A stretch of DNA of 64,000 nucleotides from NCBI GenBank assembly GCA_038207155.1, contig JBBRAB010000005.1, forward strand, positions 143,252 through 207,251, read 5' to 3'. Shown one piece after another: positions 8,608 to 17,099 of the stretch; within the stretch, counting starts at the first letter, position 1, and each line of letters begins with the position of its first letter. Source of the DNA: FEN-1139 sp038207155 (GTDB lineage Bacteria > Myxococcota_A > Polyangia > Polyangiales > Polyangiaceae). The translations under genes and the position numbers were made by a program. Below the pieces are notes generated by a model. It was given only the letters and a program-made list of their open reading frames with translations. It was not told where the DNA came from and ran no database searches.

Positions 8608-9761
8608 GCACCCGCCGCAGTCAGGCGCCACGTCGGGCACCCTCGACCCGGTCAAGTCGTTCAAAAGCGCCAGAGGGTCGACTGGGTCCCTTCGCCGTTA
8701 CCGGACTGGTCGCGCTCGGATTTCTGGCGGCGCTCGGGCTGGGGATCGCCGCGGCGGCGCGCTGGTCCGGTCCTGGCACGGGCAAAGACCTGCGCTTCGA
8801 GGTGACCGCGAACCTCGAGACCGGAGCGTTGGTGGAGCAGCTCTCCGAGCGGGGGTTGGTTCGCTCACCTTGGTTGGCTCAGCTCTATTTTTCGACGCTG
8901 GGCGCCGATCCGCTGGCAGTCGGGCCTCACCTGCTTCGAGACTCGGACTCGCTCCGCGAGCTGCAGCAGAGGCTCACGCGTGGCACCGGTCGCCGGCTCG
9001 CCCGGATCACCCTCCCGGAAGGCTGGGACCACCTGCGGATCGCTGAGCGACTCGAGAGCGAAGGCATCTGCAGCGCCCAGGACTTCGTTTCGGCCGTCCG
9101 TGACCCGACGCTGCTCAGGCCACTGGGGATCCGGGGCTCGAGCGCGGAGGGCTATCTGTTCCCGGCAACTTACCCCTTCCGCGTGGACTCGAGTCCGAGC
9201 GCGCTCGTGGAGCAGCTGGTGCTCGAGACGCGACGTCGATTGCGCAAGGTCGCGGACGAGCTCGGTCGGGAGCCCCTGGCACGCCTGGCGGAGGAGCGCG
9301 CTTGGGGCGAATTCGAGCTGCTCACCCTAGCGTCGATCGTCGAACGAGAGAGCGCCGATCCCGAGGAGCGCGCTCAGATCGCCAGCGTCTTTTTCAATCG
9401 ACTCGACTCGACCGAGTTCCGGCCGCGCGGGGCACTCCAGTCCGACCCAACCGCCGCCTACGGTTGCCTCCTGCTCGGCGCACAACTGACAAGCTGCCAG
9501 GGACCGCCACGCAAGGTGACCCCCAGCATGCTGCGCGACGCAGCCAACCCGTACAACACGTACACCCATGCGGGTTTGCCTCCGGGTCCGATCGCCAATC
9601 CGGGCGTCGAGTCGCTCCGTGCCGTGCTCGCGCCCGCCAAGACAGACTATTTCTATTTCGTGGCCATCGGGCAGGGCAAACACCGCTTCAGCCACACCTT
9701 CGATGAGCATCGTCGCGCGATCGACCAGGGCTCAAACTCGAGTCCAGCGGCGAGCCACTAG
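8604..9761 (+). CDS. mltG: Endolytic murein transglycosylase MltG
   Basis: This 385-residue inner-membrane protein has a basic N-terminus, one membrane segment at about residues 30-50, and then a periplasmic domain. YceG/MltG landmarks are AEGYLFPATYPF, LTLASIVERES with the catalytic Glu, VFFNRLD, LQSDPTAAYG and PYNTYTHAGLPPGPIANPG. MltG cuts nascent glycan strands and so sets their length. The ATG overlaps the ruvX stop (ATGA), and ruvX-mltG pairing is common in bacteria. The 224 bases downstream, before the transketolase gene, hold no gene. They contain a small perfect inverted repeat (CGACCG-TT-CGGTCG near 9798-9811) with no T run. Confidence 0.95.
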   Translation: MSTRRSQAPRRAPSTRSSRSKAPEGRLGPFAVTGLVALGFLAALGLGIAAAARWSGPGTGKDLRFEVTANLETGALVEQLSERGLVRSPWLAQLYFSTLGADPLAVGPHLLRDSDSLRELQQRLTRGTGRRLARITLPEGWDHLRIAERLESEGICSAQDFVSAVRDPTLLRPLGIRGSSAEGYLFPATYPFRVDSSPSALVEQLVLETRRRLRKVADELGREPLARLAEERAWGEFELLTLASIVERESADPEERAQIASVFFNRLDSTEFRPRGALQSDPTAAYGCLLLGAQLTSCQGPPRKVTPSMLRDAANPYNTYTHAGLPPGPIANPGVESLRAVLAPAKTDYFYFVAIGQGKHRFSHTFDEHRRAIDQGSNSSPAASH

Positions 9762-9985
9762 CGCAAGCTGGAAACGCGACAGCGCGACACCGCGGCGACC
9801 GTTCGGTCGGCCCGCAACGAGGCCCCAAGGTCGAAGTCGAGCGGGTATTCGAGCAGTTGCGGAGATAGCGGCAGCCAGATCCAGCGGACGTGGACAAGGT
9901 TGGAGCGCGCCCCAAGCAGCAAATGCGATTTGCCGCTGTGGATTCCATTGCGGCGGCGAGTTTGAGCGCTAGTTAGGGCCCCGCC

Positions 9986-11962
9986 ATGACCGACTTGGAG
10001 CACGCGATTCAAACCGTTCGCTTTTTGGCCGTCGATGCTGTCGAGAAAGCCAATAGCGGGCATCCCGGGGCTCCGATGGGCTTGGCGACCGTCGGCGTAG
10101 AGCTGTTCACTCAGCACCTGCGCTTTGACCCTCAGGACCCCAACTGGCCGAACCGCGACCGCTTCATCCTGTCCTGCGGCCACGCCTCGGCGCTCCTTTA
10201 CTCGCTGCTGCACCTGGCGGGCTACGACCTGTCGCTCGAGGATCTCCAGGCCTTCCGGCAGTGGGGCTCTAAGACGCCAGGTCACCCCGAGGTTGGTCAC
10301 ACCCCCGGAGTCGAGACCACCACGGGACCGCTGGGGCAGGGGATCGGCAACGCTGTCGGCCTGGCTCTGGCATCCAAGATGGCCGGCGCACGGGTCAACG
10401 CGGCGGACAACGCTCTGATCGACTACCGCGTGTTCGTGGTCGCGAGCGACGGGGATCTCATGGAAGGCGTCGCGCGCGAGGCCGCGAGCCTTGCCGGTCA
10501 CCTTGGACTTGAAAACCTTGTTGTCATCTACGACGACAACCGCATCACGATCGACGGCTCGACTGAGATTGCGTTCACCGACGACGTCCAGAAGTGTTTC
10601 GAGGGCTACGGCTGGTCCACGGAGGCTGTCGACGGTCATGACGCGCTCGCGCTGCGGGGTGCCATCAATCGCGCTCTAACCGCTAGCGCTCGACCGTCGC
10701 TGATCCGCGCTCGGACGCATATCGGCTTTGGCTCACCGGGTAAGCAGGACAAGGCGGCATGTCACGGCTCGCCCCTCGGCAAGGCCGAGCTCTCGGCGAC
10801 CAAGGCGGCAGCAGGTTGGCCCGACTCGCCGATGTTCCGGGTCACTCCGGAGTCGTACGCGCCCTTCAAGGCCCGCGTTGTCCAGAACCAGGCTGAGCGA
10901 GCTGCCTGGCTCAAGCAGTTTGACCGGGCGAGTGCCGCCACAAAAGAGGTGTGGGCCCAGCTCGTCGAGCGAAAGCTGCCTTCCGACGCCCTTGAGCAGC
11001 TGATCGTCGCCGCGGGAACCAAGGCTCTTGCCACCCGACGCATTGCCAACCAGGTTCAGCAAAAAGCAGCCGAGTTGATGCCCGCTATCGTGGGCGGCTC
11101 AGCGGATCTGGCCTGCTCGGTGATGTCGACTCTCTACGGCGCGGGCAATGTCGGCAAGGCCGATTTTTCCGGAAAGAATCTACACTTTGGCGTGCGTGAG
11201 CACGGCATGAGCGCGATCCTCAACGGGCTCTCGCTCAGCGGATTCTTCGTCCCTTACGGTTCCACCTTCCTGATCTTCAGCGACTACATGCGTCCCGGCA
11301 TGCGCCTGTCCGCGTTGATGGAGCGTCAGGTCGTGTACCTCTTCTCGCACGACACGGTGTACCTCGGTGAAGACGGACCGACGCATCAACCCGTCGAGCA
11401 GCTCAGCACCCTGCGCCTCGTGCCGAACCTGCACCTGTTCCGCCCCGCCGATCCAATGGAATGTGCGGCGGCCTGGTACCACGCCATGACGCGCAGCGAT
11501 GGCCCGACCGCGCTCGTGCTGTCGCGCCAGGATCTCCCCGTCCTCGAGCGTCCTGCGTCGTTTGAGCCCCGCACGGTGCTCAAGGGCGCCTATGTCGTTA
11601 GCGACGTGGAAAAGCCAGAACTCGTGCTGATCGCAACCGGGAGTGAGGTTGGCGTCGCCATCGAAGCCAAGGCGATTCTCGCCGCAAGCGGCCGCCGCAT
11701 CCGCGTCATCTCGGCACCTTGCTGGGAGCTATTCCGAGCACTCCCGAAGGCTGAGCGCGAAGCGCTGCTAACGCCCGGCGTTCCACGCGCGGTCTTTGAG
11801 ATCGGCAGCACCGCCGTGTGGCAGGGTGTCGTCGGTGAGGCGGGCCTCGTGATTGGTCACGATGCGTTCGGCATCTCGGCCCCGTGGCAGCGCATCCAGC
11901 AGGAACTTGGGTTTGACGCCGCAACCGTGGCCGCTCGCCTCGCAGCCCATTACTTTGCGTGA
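9986..11962 (+). CDS. tkt: Transketolase
   Basis: This 658-residue thiamin-diphosphate enzyme transfers two-carbon ketol units in the pentose phosphate pathway. The N-terminal domain shows AVEKANSGHPGAPMG, the substrate and cofactor histidines of GHTPGVETTTGPLGQG, and the GDGDLMEGV-like metal/ThDP motif (here SDGDLMEG). The middle domain has FGVREHGMSAILNG and THQPVEQLS. The C-terminal domain ends with an intact AWQ-type segment. The length equals that of typical transketolases (about 660). It is apparently a single gene with no close partner. ThiS, at the left edge, belongs to the pathway that makes its cofactor. Confidence 0.97.
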   Translation: MTDLEHAIQTVRFLAVDAVEKANSGHPGAPMGLATVGVELFTQHLRFDPQDPNWPNRDRFILSCGHASALLYSLLHLAGYDLSLEDLQAFRQWGSKTPGHPEVGHTPGVETTTGPLGQGIGNAVGLALASKMAGARVNAADNALIDYRVFVVASDGDLMEGVAREAASLAGHLGLENLVVIYDDNRITIDGSTEIAFTDDVQKCFEGYGWSTEAVDGHDALALRGAINRALTASARPSLIRARTHIGFGSPGKQDKAACHGSPLGKAELSATKAAAGWPDSPMFRVTPESYAPFKARVVQNQAERAAWLKQFDRASAATKEVWAQLVERKLPSDALEQLIVAAGTKALATRRIANQVQQKAAELMPAIVGGSADLACSVMSTLYGAGNVGKADFSGKNLHFGVREHGMSAILNGLSLSGFFVPYGSTFLIFSDYMRPGMRLSALMERQVVYLFSHDTVYLGEDGPTHQPVEQLSTLRLVPNLHLFRPADPMECAAAWYHAMTRSDGPTALVLSRQDLPVLERPASFEPRTVLKGAYVVSDVEKPELVLIATGSEVGVAIEAKAILAASGRRIRVISAPCWELFRALPKAEREALLTPGVPRAVFEIGSTAVWQGVVGEAGLVIGHDAFGISAPWQRIQQELGFDAATVAARLAAHYFA

Positions 11963-12083
11963 GGTTGGTTAAGCAGGGCGTTTCGAGCACAAATTTGGCC
12001 CGGGCGTCAAGCAATGGCTAGGGTACGCGCCTCGAGGAGGTCGTACCCTGACCCTGCCCGTCGTCCTGATCCCGCACCCCCAT

Positions 12084-12392
12084 GTGCGAGTTGAACCGAA
12101 CGTTCTCGGTGGTAGTCCCTATGTCGCGGGCTCTCGAGTCCCGGTCCGTCGCGTGTGGGCTTTTTTCCGCGACGGCGCGCGCGTTGAGACCATCCTCAAG
12201 CGCTACCCACAGCTGGGCCCCGCCAAGGTGCTCGACGCGCTGGCTTTCGCGCTCGACAATCCCGAAGTGATGAGCGCGGACGTGGCCCGCGAGCGCGAGT
12301 TACTCGAGCGTGCCGGTCACCAGGTTCCGCGCTCGGCCGCGAGTCTGCGTCAGATCGCACTGCCGTTCGCTGACGGCGACGGCGACGACTAG
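12084..12392 (+). CDS. DUF433 domain protein (antitoxin-like), start uncertain
   Basis: The 102 residues from the GTG at 12084 match the DUF433 pattern. They read NVLGGSPYVAGSRVPVRRVW, then TILKRYPQLGPAKVLDALAFALDNPE, a predicted winged-helix DNA-binding fold. DUF433 proteins often act as antitoxins of a PIN-like DUF5615 toxin. None is next door here, so this one is an orphan. The frame is open upstream, and a plausible conserved N-terminus (PVVLIPHPHVRVEP) would begin at a CTG at 12048. That codon lies 7 bases after GAGGAGG (12034-12040), a strong ribosome binding site. No ATG, GTG or TTG occurs in that stretch, so either the GTG is used or the gene has a rare CTG start. The next 265 bases contain no gene. 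Confidence 0.75.
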   Translation: MRVEPNVLGGSPYVAGSRVPVRRVWAFFRDGARVETILKRYPQLGPAKVLDALAFALDNPEVMSADVARERELLERAGHQVPRSAASLRQIALPFADGDGDD

Positions 12393-12657
12393 GCCCACGA
12401 GAACCGCTGGCTCTCCACTTTTCGAGGCGGGGCAGCCAGCTGACCCCGTCACATTGGACCCCTGCGCCATTCCAATGAGGGCAGAAATGACCTCAATTCG
12501 GGGGACACGGCCGGCCTTGGACCGTTAGAAGAGGTAGTTTTAGGCCAGATGCCTTGCCAAGCGTCCGGCACCGTGGTCAAACCCTCCAACGCGCAGAGCA
12601 TCAGCTTGTGCGAGCCCTCGGGCTTCCCAGGGGCGAAGTAATTAGGAGGGTCTTGTT

Positions 12658-13965
12658 ATGGTGACGACGCAGTGGAAATGGGCACGAGGGACGCTGGCTG
12701 GTCTGATCATGCTGGGTGGCGCCGGCTTAATGATGAACTGCGGCGGCAAGTTGCCTGGCGGCGGCGCGCTGCCCGGCGGCGGCACGCTACCCGGCGCCTG
12801 CCCCGCGGACGTCAATGACGCGGCCGCTGTGCTCAAGACCAACTTCGGGCTCAAGGGTGAGCTTGAGGGCAAGGTCAAGGGCGCGCTCGCTGCGGGGGCC
12901 AATTTCCAGGCCATCGCTGCTGATTTCGAGACTGAGGTCGCCACGGCTTGCGGCAACCTCGCCAAGGATCTCGGCGCCAAGAACATCGAGCCCACGGAAG
13001 CCGGGCCGGGCAAGCGCGCTGAGGCCGCCTGCAACGCCGCGGTTGCCGCGCTGACCGAGCTCAAGATCAAGGCCTTCGGTAAGGGTGCAGCGGAAGCCTC
13101 ACTCAAGGTCAAAGCTGAGCCGCCGAAGTGCTACGCGTCGATCAACGCGATGGCTGACTGCGCTGCTAAGTGCGACGCCACCGTCAAGCCCGGCTCAGTC
13201 GACGTCAAATGTGAGGGCGGCAAGCTCAGCGGCAAGTGTGACGCCAAGTGCGAGGGCACTTGCTCGGTTGCAGCCGGTGCCAAATGTGAAGGCTCTTGCG
13301 GCGCCAGCTGCTCGGGTACCTGCGAAGGCACCATCAGCGGCAAGTGCGACGGCAACTGCGACGGTAAGTGCGATGGCAAGGACACCAAGGGCAAGTGCGC
13401 AGGCACCTGCGACGGCAAGTGTTCTGCCAAAGCCGAGGCAACCTGCCACGGCACCTGCAAGGGTAGCTGCAGCGCAGCGTGCGAGGCTAAGGCCAGTGGC
13501 AAGTGCGATGGCACCTGCTCGGGCGAATGCAGCGTCAAGATGGAAGCACCCAAGTGCGATGGCACGGTCAAGCCGCCGGCGATGAGTGCCGAGTGTCAGA
13601 CCAACTGCGACGCAGAGGTCTCGGGCAAGGTCGAGTGCACGCCTCCGCGCGTCTCGATCCACTTTGCCGCCAGCGCAACAGGCGACGTCAAGGCGCAGGC
13701 CCAGCTCAGGGCTGCTCTTGAAAAGAACCTCCCGGCGCTGCTCAAGGTCACAATGGGCATGACGGGTCGTATCGAGAAGGTCGCGGCCAATGTCAAAGCC
13801 AGCCTCGAAGGCGTCCAGGGCGTCGTCTCGGGGGGCGGTGACGCCGCGCTCAAGGTTGGAGCCTGTCTCGCCGCGTCGCTCAAGGCCCAGGCTGAAGCCT
13901 CTGTCCAGGTGAACGTCTCCGTCAAGGCAAGCGCCTCGGCGAGCGGTTCAGCTGGCGCGGGCTGA
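12658..13965 (+). CDS. Cys-rich (CxGxC repeat) putative lipoprotein
   Basis: This 435-residue protein has a strong ribosome binding site (AGGAGG at about 12643-12648) and an N-terminal hydrophobic segment ending in a Cys (MMNCGGK), suggesting lipid anchoring. A GGG-rich linker and an Ala-rich helical region run to about residue 155. Residues 175-310 contain dozens of cysteines spaced mainly every four residues in units such as CDGKCDG, CEGTC and CKGSC. The C-terminal quarter is again helical and Ala/Val-rich, ending in an ASASASGSAGAG tail. The pattern suggests a disulfide-laddered solenoid or a metal-binding surface protein. No family was recognised. The gene stands alone, with a hairpin after its stop. 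Confidence 0.8.
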   Translation: MVTTQWKWARGTLAGLIMLGGAGLMMNCGGKLPGGGALPGGGTLPGACPADVNDAAAVLKTNFGLKGELEGKVKGALAAGANFQAIAADFETEVATACGNLAKDLGAKNIEPTEAGPGKRAEAACNAAVAALTELKIKAFGKGAAEASLKVKAEPPKCYASINAMADCAAKCDATVKPGSVDVKCEGGKLSGKCDAKCEGTCSVAAGAKCEGSCGASCSGTCEGTISGKCDGNCDGKCDGKDTKGKCAGTCDGKCSAKAEATCHGTCKGSCSAACEAKASGKCDGTCSGECSVKMEAPKCDGTVKPPAMSAECQTNCDAEVSGKVECTPPRVSIHFAASATGDVKAQAQLRAALEKNLPALLKVTMGMTGRIEKVAANVKASLEGVQGVVSGGGDAALKVGACLAASLKAQAEASVQVNVSVKASASASGSAGAG

Positions 13966-13995
13966 GCTTAGTTCAATATCAATAGCGGCTCCACT

Positions 13996-14024
13996 AAGGG
14001 CTCGGCGACCATTGCCGGGCCTTT
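13996..14024 (+). terminator. Hairpin between convergent genes, probable terminator
   Basis: An 11-base stem (AAGGGCTCGGC paired with GCCGGGCCTTT, one mismatch and one wobble) encloses a 7-base loop, 31 bases after the Cys-rich lipoprotein stop and 52 bases before the nagZ stop on the other strand. The following bases are T/G-rich rather than a clean T run, so efficiency is uncertain. It could serve both directions. Confidence 0.55.
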
Positions 14025-14076
14025 GGTGTTGGTTGGCTCGGCGCGGTAACGAGCCTGCCAGGGGTGGACCCAGTTT

Positions 14077-15204
14077 CTAGCTGGACAGTGCGTGACTGAG
14101 CACTGCTATCGCGGATGCCGTCAGATCGGGGAGTGCGTCAGCCAGCGACCGCGCTTGCCTGTGCGGATAGCGACGGCGAGCGGTCAGCGAGCGAATCGCC
14201 GACTGCACGACGCGAAACGACACCTCAGGCTCCTCTTCGGCGGCCGCCACGAGCGCGCCAAGGGCACGCGCCGTCAGCTCGGGGCGATGGCACACCAACA
14301 TCACGTCGCAACCGGCGCGGAGTGCGTGGAGCGTGGTCTGCTCGATGGGCACCTGTCCACCCACGGCCCCCATTTCGAGATCGTCCGAGAAGCAAACGCC
14401 CTCGAAATGAAGCGAGTCTCGTAGCAGTCCGGTCACGATCGGTTCGCTCAGGGTCGCCGCTACCCCGGTCGCGTCCAGCGCTGGATAGCGCACGTGAGCC
14501 GTCATGACCGCCTCCACCTCGCCGGCAATGGCGCGGAACGGGGCGAGCTCGACCTGCTCAAGCTGTTCCCGCGTGCGCAGAACCGACGGCAGCGTGAAGT
14601 GACTGTCTTCGGACGTGTCTCCGTGCCCGGGAAAATGCTTGGCACAGGCCATCACGCCCGTCTCCTGAAGCCCACGAGCAAAGGCGCGAGCAAAGCTTGC
14701 TACTGCCTTCGGATCCGAGGAAAACGCGCGATCCCCGATCACCGGATTATTCGGATTGGAGTCCACATCCACGACAGGTGCGAAATTGCAATTGACGCCC
14801 AGACTACGCAGCTGTTTGCCGACGAGCTGCGCTGCGCGCCGCGTCAGTTCAAGATCGCCAGAATCCCCAAAAGCCCGCATTGGCGGCAGCTTCGGGGCAG
14901 GCAAGGGAAGGCGCGCAACGCGGCCGCCCTCTTGATCGATCGCCACCCACAGCGGAAGCTCCGGGGGCTGACAAGCGTGGATCGATTCGATCAACCGAAA
15001 CGCGGTGTCGAGATTGGGAAGATTGCGGGAAAACAGAATCACCCCGGCCAGGAGCCCTGCTGACAGGGACTCCTTGACCTCGGTGGGCAGCGTGGTGCCG
15101 GAGAACCCCGTCACCAGGAGCTGGCCACAGAGCTGGGGTAGCGCCAGGTGGTTGATGACCTCGAGCCCCACTGGAGGGGGCCCGAAGGTCGTCAGGGGGT
15201 GCAT
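14077..15204 (-). CDS. nagZ: Beta-N-acetylhexosaminidase NagZ (GH3)
   Basis: This 375-residue glycoside hydrolase family 3 enzyme releases N-acetylglucosamine from anhydro-muropeptides during cell-wall recycling. The diagnostic loop KHFPGHGDTSEDSH carries the general acid/base His. FSDDLEMGAV supplies the nucleophile Asp, and AIDQEGGRVARL is also conserved. No signal peptide is evident, which fits a cytoplasmic recycling role. It is slightly longer than Proteobacterial NagZ (about 340), with an extended C-terminus. Its start lies inside the end of glmM (13-base overlap). It is the last gene of the accD-folC-yajQ-glmM-nagZ operon. Confidence 0.92.
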   Translation of the reverse strand: MHPLTTFGPPPVGLEVINHLALPQLCGQLLVTGFSGTTLPTEVKESLSAGLLAGVILFSRNLPNLDTAFRLIESIHACQPPELPLWVAIDQEGGRVARLPLPAPKLPPMRAFGDSGDLELTRRAAQLVGKQLRSLGVNCNFAPVVDVDSNPNNPVIGDRAFSSDPKAVASFARAFARGLQETGVMACAKHFPGHGDTSEDSHFTLPSVLRTREQLEQVELAPFRAIAGEVEAVMTAHVRYPALDATGVAATLSEPIVTGLLRDSLHFEGVCFSDDLEMGAVGGQVPIEQTTLHALRAGCDVMLVCHRPELTARALGALVAAAEEEPEVSFRVVQSAIRSLTARRRYPHRQARSLADALPDLTASAIAVLSHALSS

Positions 15205-16565
15205 TTGCCGAGCTCCCCTTGGGCGGCTGAGATCATCGATGCCACAAGGTTCTGGAGGGTCTTGAGCGAGGGGCCCTCGACCATGACGCGAAGCTTGGCC
15301 TCGGTGCCGCTCCAGCGCACCAGCACGCGCCCGTCACGGCCGAGCTTACGCTCAGCGTCCGCGATCGCGCGGCTCAGCTTGGATAGCTCGCTGATGGGCC
15401 TACGCGAAGCGAGCCGCACGCTCTCGAGCACCTGAGGAACAGCGGTCATGACACTGGCGAGCTCTGACAGCGGACGCCCCTCGCGCACGAGGATCGCGAG
15501 CACCTGGAGGGCGGCGATGATGCCGTCACCCGTCGTGGCGTGTTCGAGAAACACCAGGTGGCCCGACTGCTCACCACCGAAGGTGTAGCCGTGGCGACGC
15601 ATCTCCTCGACAACGTAGCGGTCCCCAACCTGAGTGCGAACCAGTTTGCCGCCGGCAGCCTCAAGCGCTCGTTCGAGCCCAAGGTTACTCATCACCGTTG
15701 AAACCAAGGTCTTTTTGGGCAAGCGCTTGGCGCGCAACATGTGCGTGGCGCAGAGCGCCATGACTGCGTCGCCGTCGACCACGTGGCCCCGCTCATCGAT
15801 CACGAGCAGGCGATCCGCATCACCATCGAGCGCGATCCCAAGCTGCGCCTTGTGCTTTAGTACCTCGCGAGCGACCTGTTCCGGATGGAGGGCGCCGCAG
15901 GCTTTGTTGATGTTGATGCCGTTGGGCTTCACACCGAGCGAGATCACCTCGGCACCGAGCTCGGAGAACACGGTCGGCGCAACCTTGTAAGCGGCACCGT
16001 TGGCCGCGTCGACGACCAACTTGAGTCCGTCGAGCGACAACTCCTTGGGGAAGGTGTTCTTGGCGAAGACCACGTAACGACCCGAGGCGTCGTCGAGCCG
16101 CTCGGCGCGGCCGATGCGAGCCCCAATCGCCCCACAATCGAGCTTGGGATCCTCAAGAAGTCGCTCGATCGCCGCTTCTTCGACGTCCGGGAGCTTGAAG
16201 CCGTCGGGGCCAAATAGCTTGATGCCGTTATCGTCGTACGGATTGTGGCTTGCGCTGATCACGACGCCCGCGTCGGCCCTCATGCTCTGGGTTAAGTTGG
16301 CGACCGCCGGGGTGGGCACGGGGCCGCACAGCAAAACGCGGCCCCCCATGGCGCAAATTCCTGAGGCGAGCGCGGTCTCAAGTAGGTACCCGGACAGCCT
16401 GGTGTCTTTGCCGATCACGATGCGCGGCGGACGTGAGTGGCCCCGACGCGCGACGGTCGCGATGGCCCGTCCGACTCGCAGCGCGAGCTCGGGCGTCATG
16501 GGGTGAACATTGGCTCGCCCACGAATGCCGTCGGTGCCGAAGAGTTTGCGAGAGGAAGGGCTCAT
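15192..16565 (-). CDS. glmM: Phosphoglucosamine mutase
   Basis: The 457-residue enzyme interconverts glucosamine-6-phosphate and glucosamine-1-phosphate on the way to UDP-GlcNAc for peptidoglycan and LPS. The N-terminus KLFGTDGIRGRAN, the phosphoserine loop VVISASHNPYDDNGIK, the metal-binding LDGDADRLL and the sugar-binding FGGEQSGHL are all intact. The phosphate-binding RWSGTEAKLRVMVEG is near the C-terminus. The length is typical. It lies 15 bases after yajQ and overlaps nagZ, linking amino-sugar synthesis with recycling. Confidence 0.97.
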   Translation of the reverse strand: MSPSSRKLFGTDGIRGRANVHPMTPELALRVGRAIATVARRGHSRPPRIVIGKDTRLSGYLLETALASGICAMGGRVLLCGPVPTPAVANLTQSMRADAGVVISASHNPYDDNGIKLFGPDGFKLPDVEEAAIERLLEDPKLDCGAIGARIGRAERLDDASGRYVVFAKNTFPKELSLDGLKLVVDAANGAAYKVAPTVFSELGAEVISLGVKPNGININKACGALHPEQVAREVLKHKAQLGIALDGDADRLLVIDERGHVVDGDAVMALCATHMLRAKRLPKKTLVSTVMSNLGLERALEAAGGKLVRTQVGDRYVVEEMRRHGYTFGGEQSGHLVFLEHATTGDGIIAALQVLAILVREGRPLSELASVMTAVPQVLESVRLASRRPISELSKLSRAIADAERKLGRDGRVLVRWSGTEAKLRVMVEGPSLKTLQNLVASMISAAQGELGKCTP

Positions 16566-16580
16566 ATCGATCTCAAAGAC

Positions 16581-17069
16581 TCAGTCGCGAAAGTTATTAA
16601 ACTGCAGGTCGAGCGCAAGCTCGTCTGCCAGGCGCAGCTGCTGCATCACCGTCTGTAAGTCGTCGCGTTTTTTGGCGCTAATGCGCACGGAATCACCCTG
16701 AATCGAGGCCTGGGCCTTGACTCCCCAGTCCTTGACCAGCTTGACGATCTGCTTGGCCTTGTCGAGTTCAATGCCCTCGCGGATCGTGACGATGCGTTTG
16801 CTGGCCCCCTTGGGGGCCGGCAGCGGTGAGCCGATGTCAAGGTGCTTGAGGCTCACCTTGCGGCGAACCAGCTTCTCCTTGAGCACGTCGATCGCCGCGT
16901 TGACGCGATCCTCAGCGTTGGCCACGATCGTGAGCGTCTTGTCCGAAAGCTCAAGACTGCAGCCGGTATCCTTGAAATCGAAGCGCTGCACGATTTCGCG
17001 TTTGGCCTGATCGAGGGCGTTGTTGAACTCAGGCCAATCCACGGCCGAAACGACGTCAAATGACGGCAC
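16581..17069 (-). CDS. yajQ: YajQ family nucleotide-binding protein (DUF520)
   Basis: This 162-residue cytoplasmic protein starts with the near-invariant MPSFDVVSAVDWPEFNNALDQ segment. It continues with REIVQRFDFKDTG and ends SAKKRDDLQTVMQQLR...FNNFRD, all characteristic of the YajQ family. Members have two ferredoxin-like domains. Some bind cyclic di-GMP, and others were described as binding GTP or tRNA, so the ligand here is not known. It lies between folC and glmM in the same direction with gaps of 30 and 15 bases. Confidence 0.93.
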   Translation of the reverse strand: MPSFDVVSAVDWPEFNNALDQAKREIVQRFDFKDTGCSLELSDKTLTIVANAEDRVNAAIDVLKEKLVRRKVSLKHLDIGSPLPAPKGASKRIVTIREGIELDKAKQIVKLVKDWGVKAQASIQGDSVRISAKKRDDLQTVMQQLRLADELALDLQFNNFRD

Positions 17070-17099
17070 TTGGGGCTCCCTTAGGCTGGAGAAATAGAC

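Noticed and set aside
12393..12657. Possible toxin partner or insertion-sequence remnant after the DUF433 gene
   Set aside because: No frame matches a PIN/DUF5615 toxin or a transposase. Only a 7-base inverted repeat (12452-12477) without a T run was found.
13131..13662. Minus-strand open frames with HLPSQVP or Ala-rich repeats opposite the Cys-rich lipoprotein
   Set aside because: They mirror the CxGxC repeat codons. The plus frame has the ribosome binding site, signal and sensible composition.
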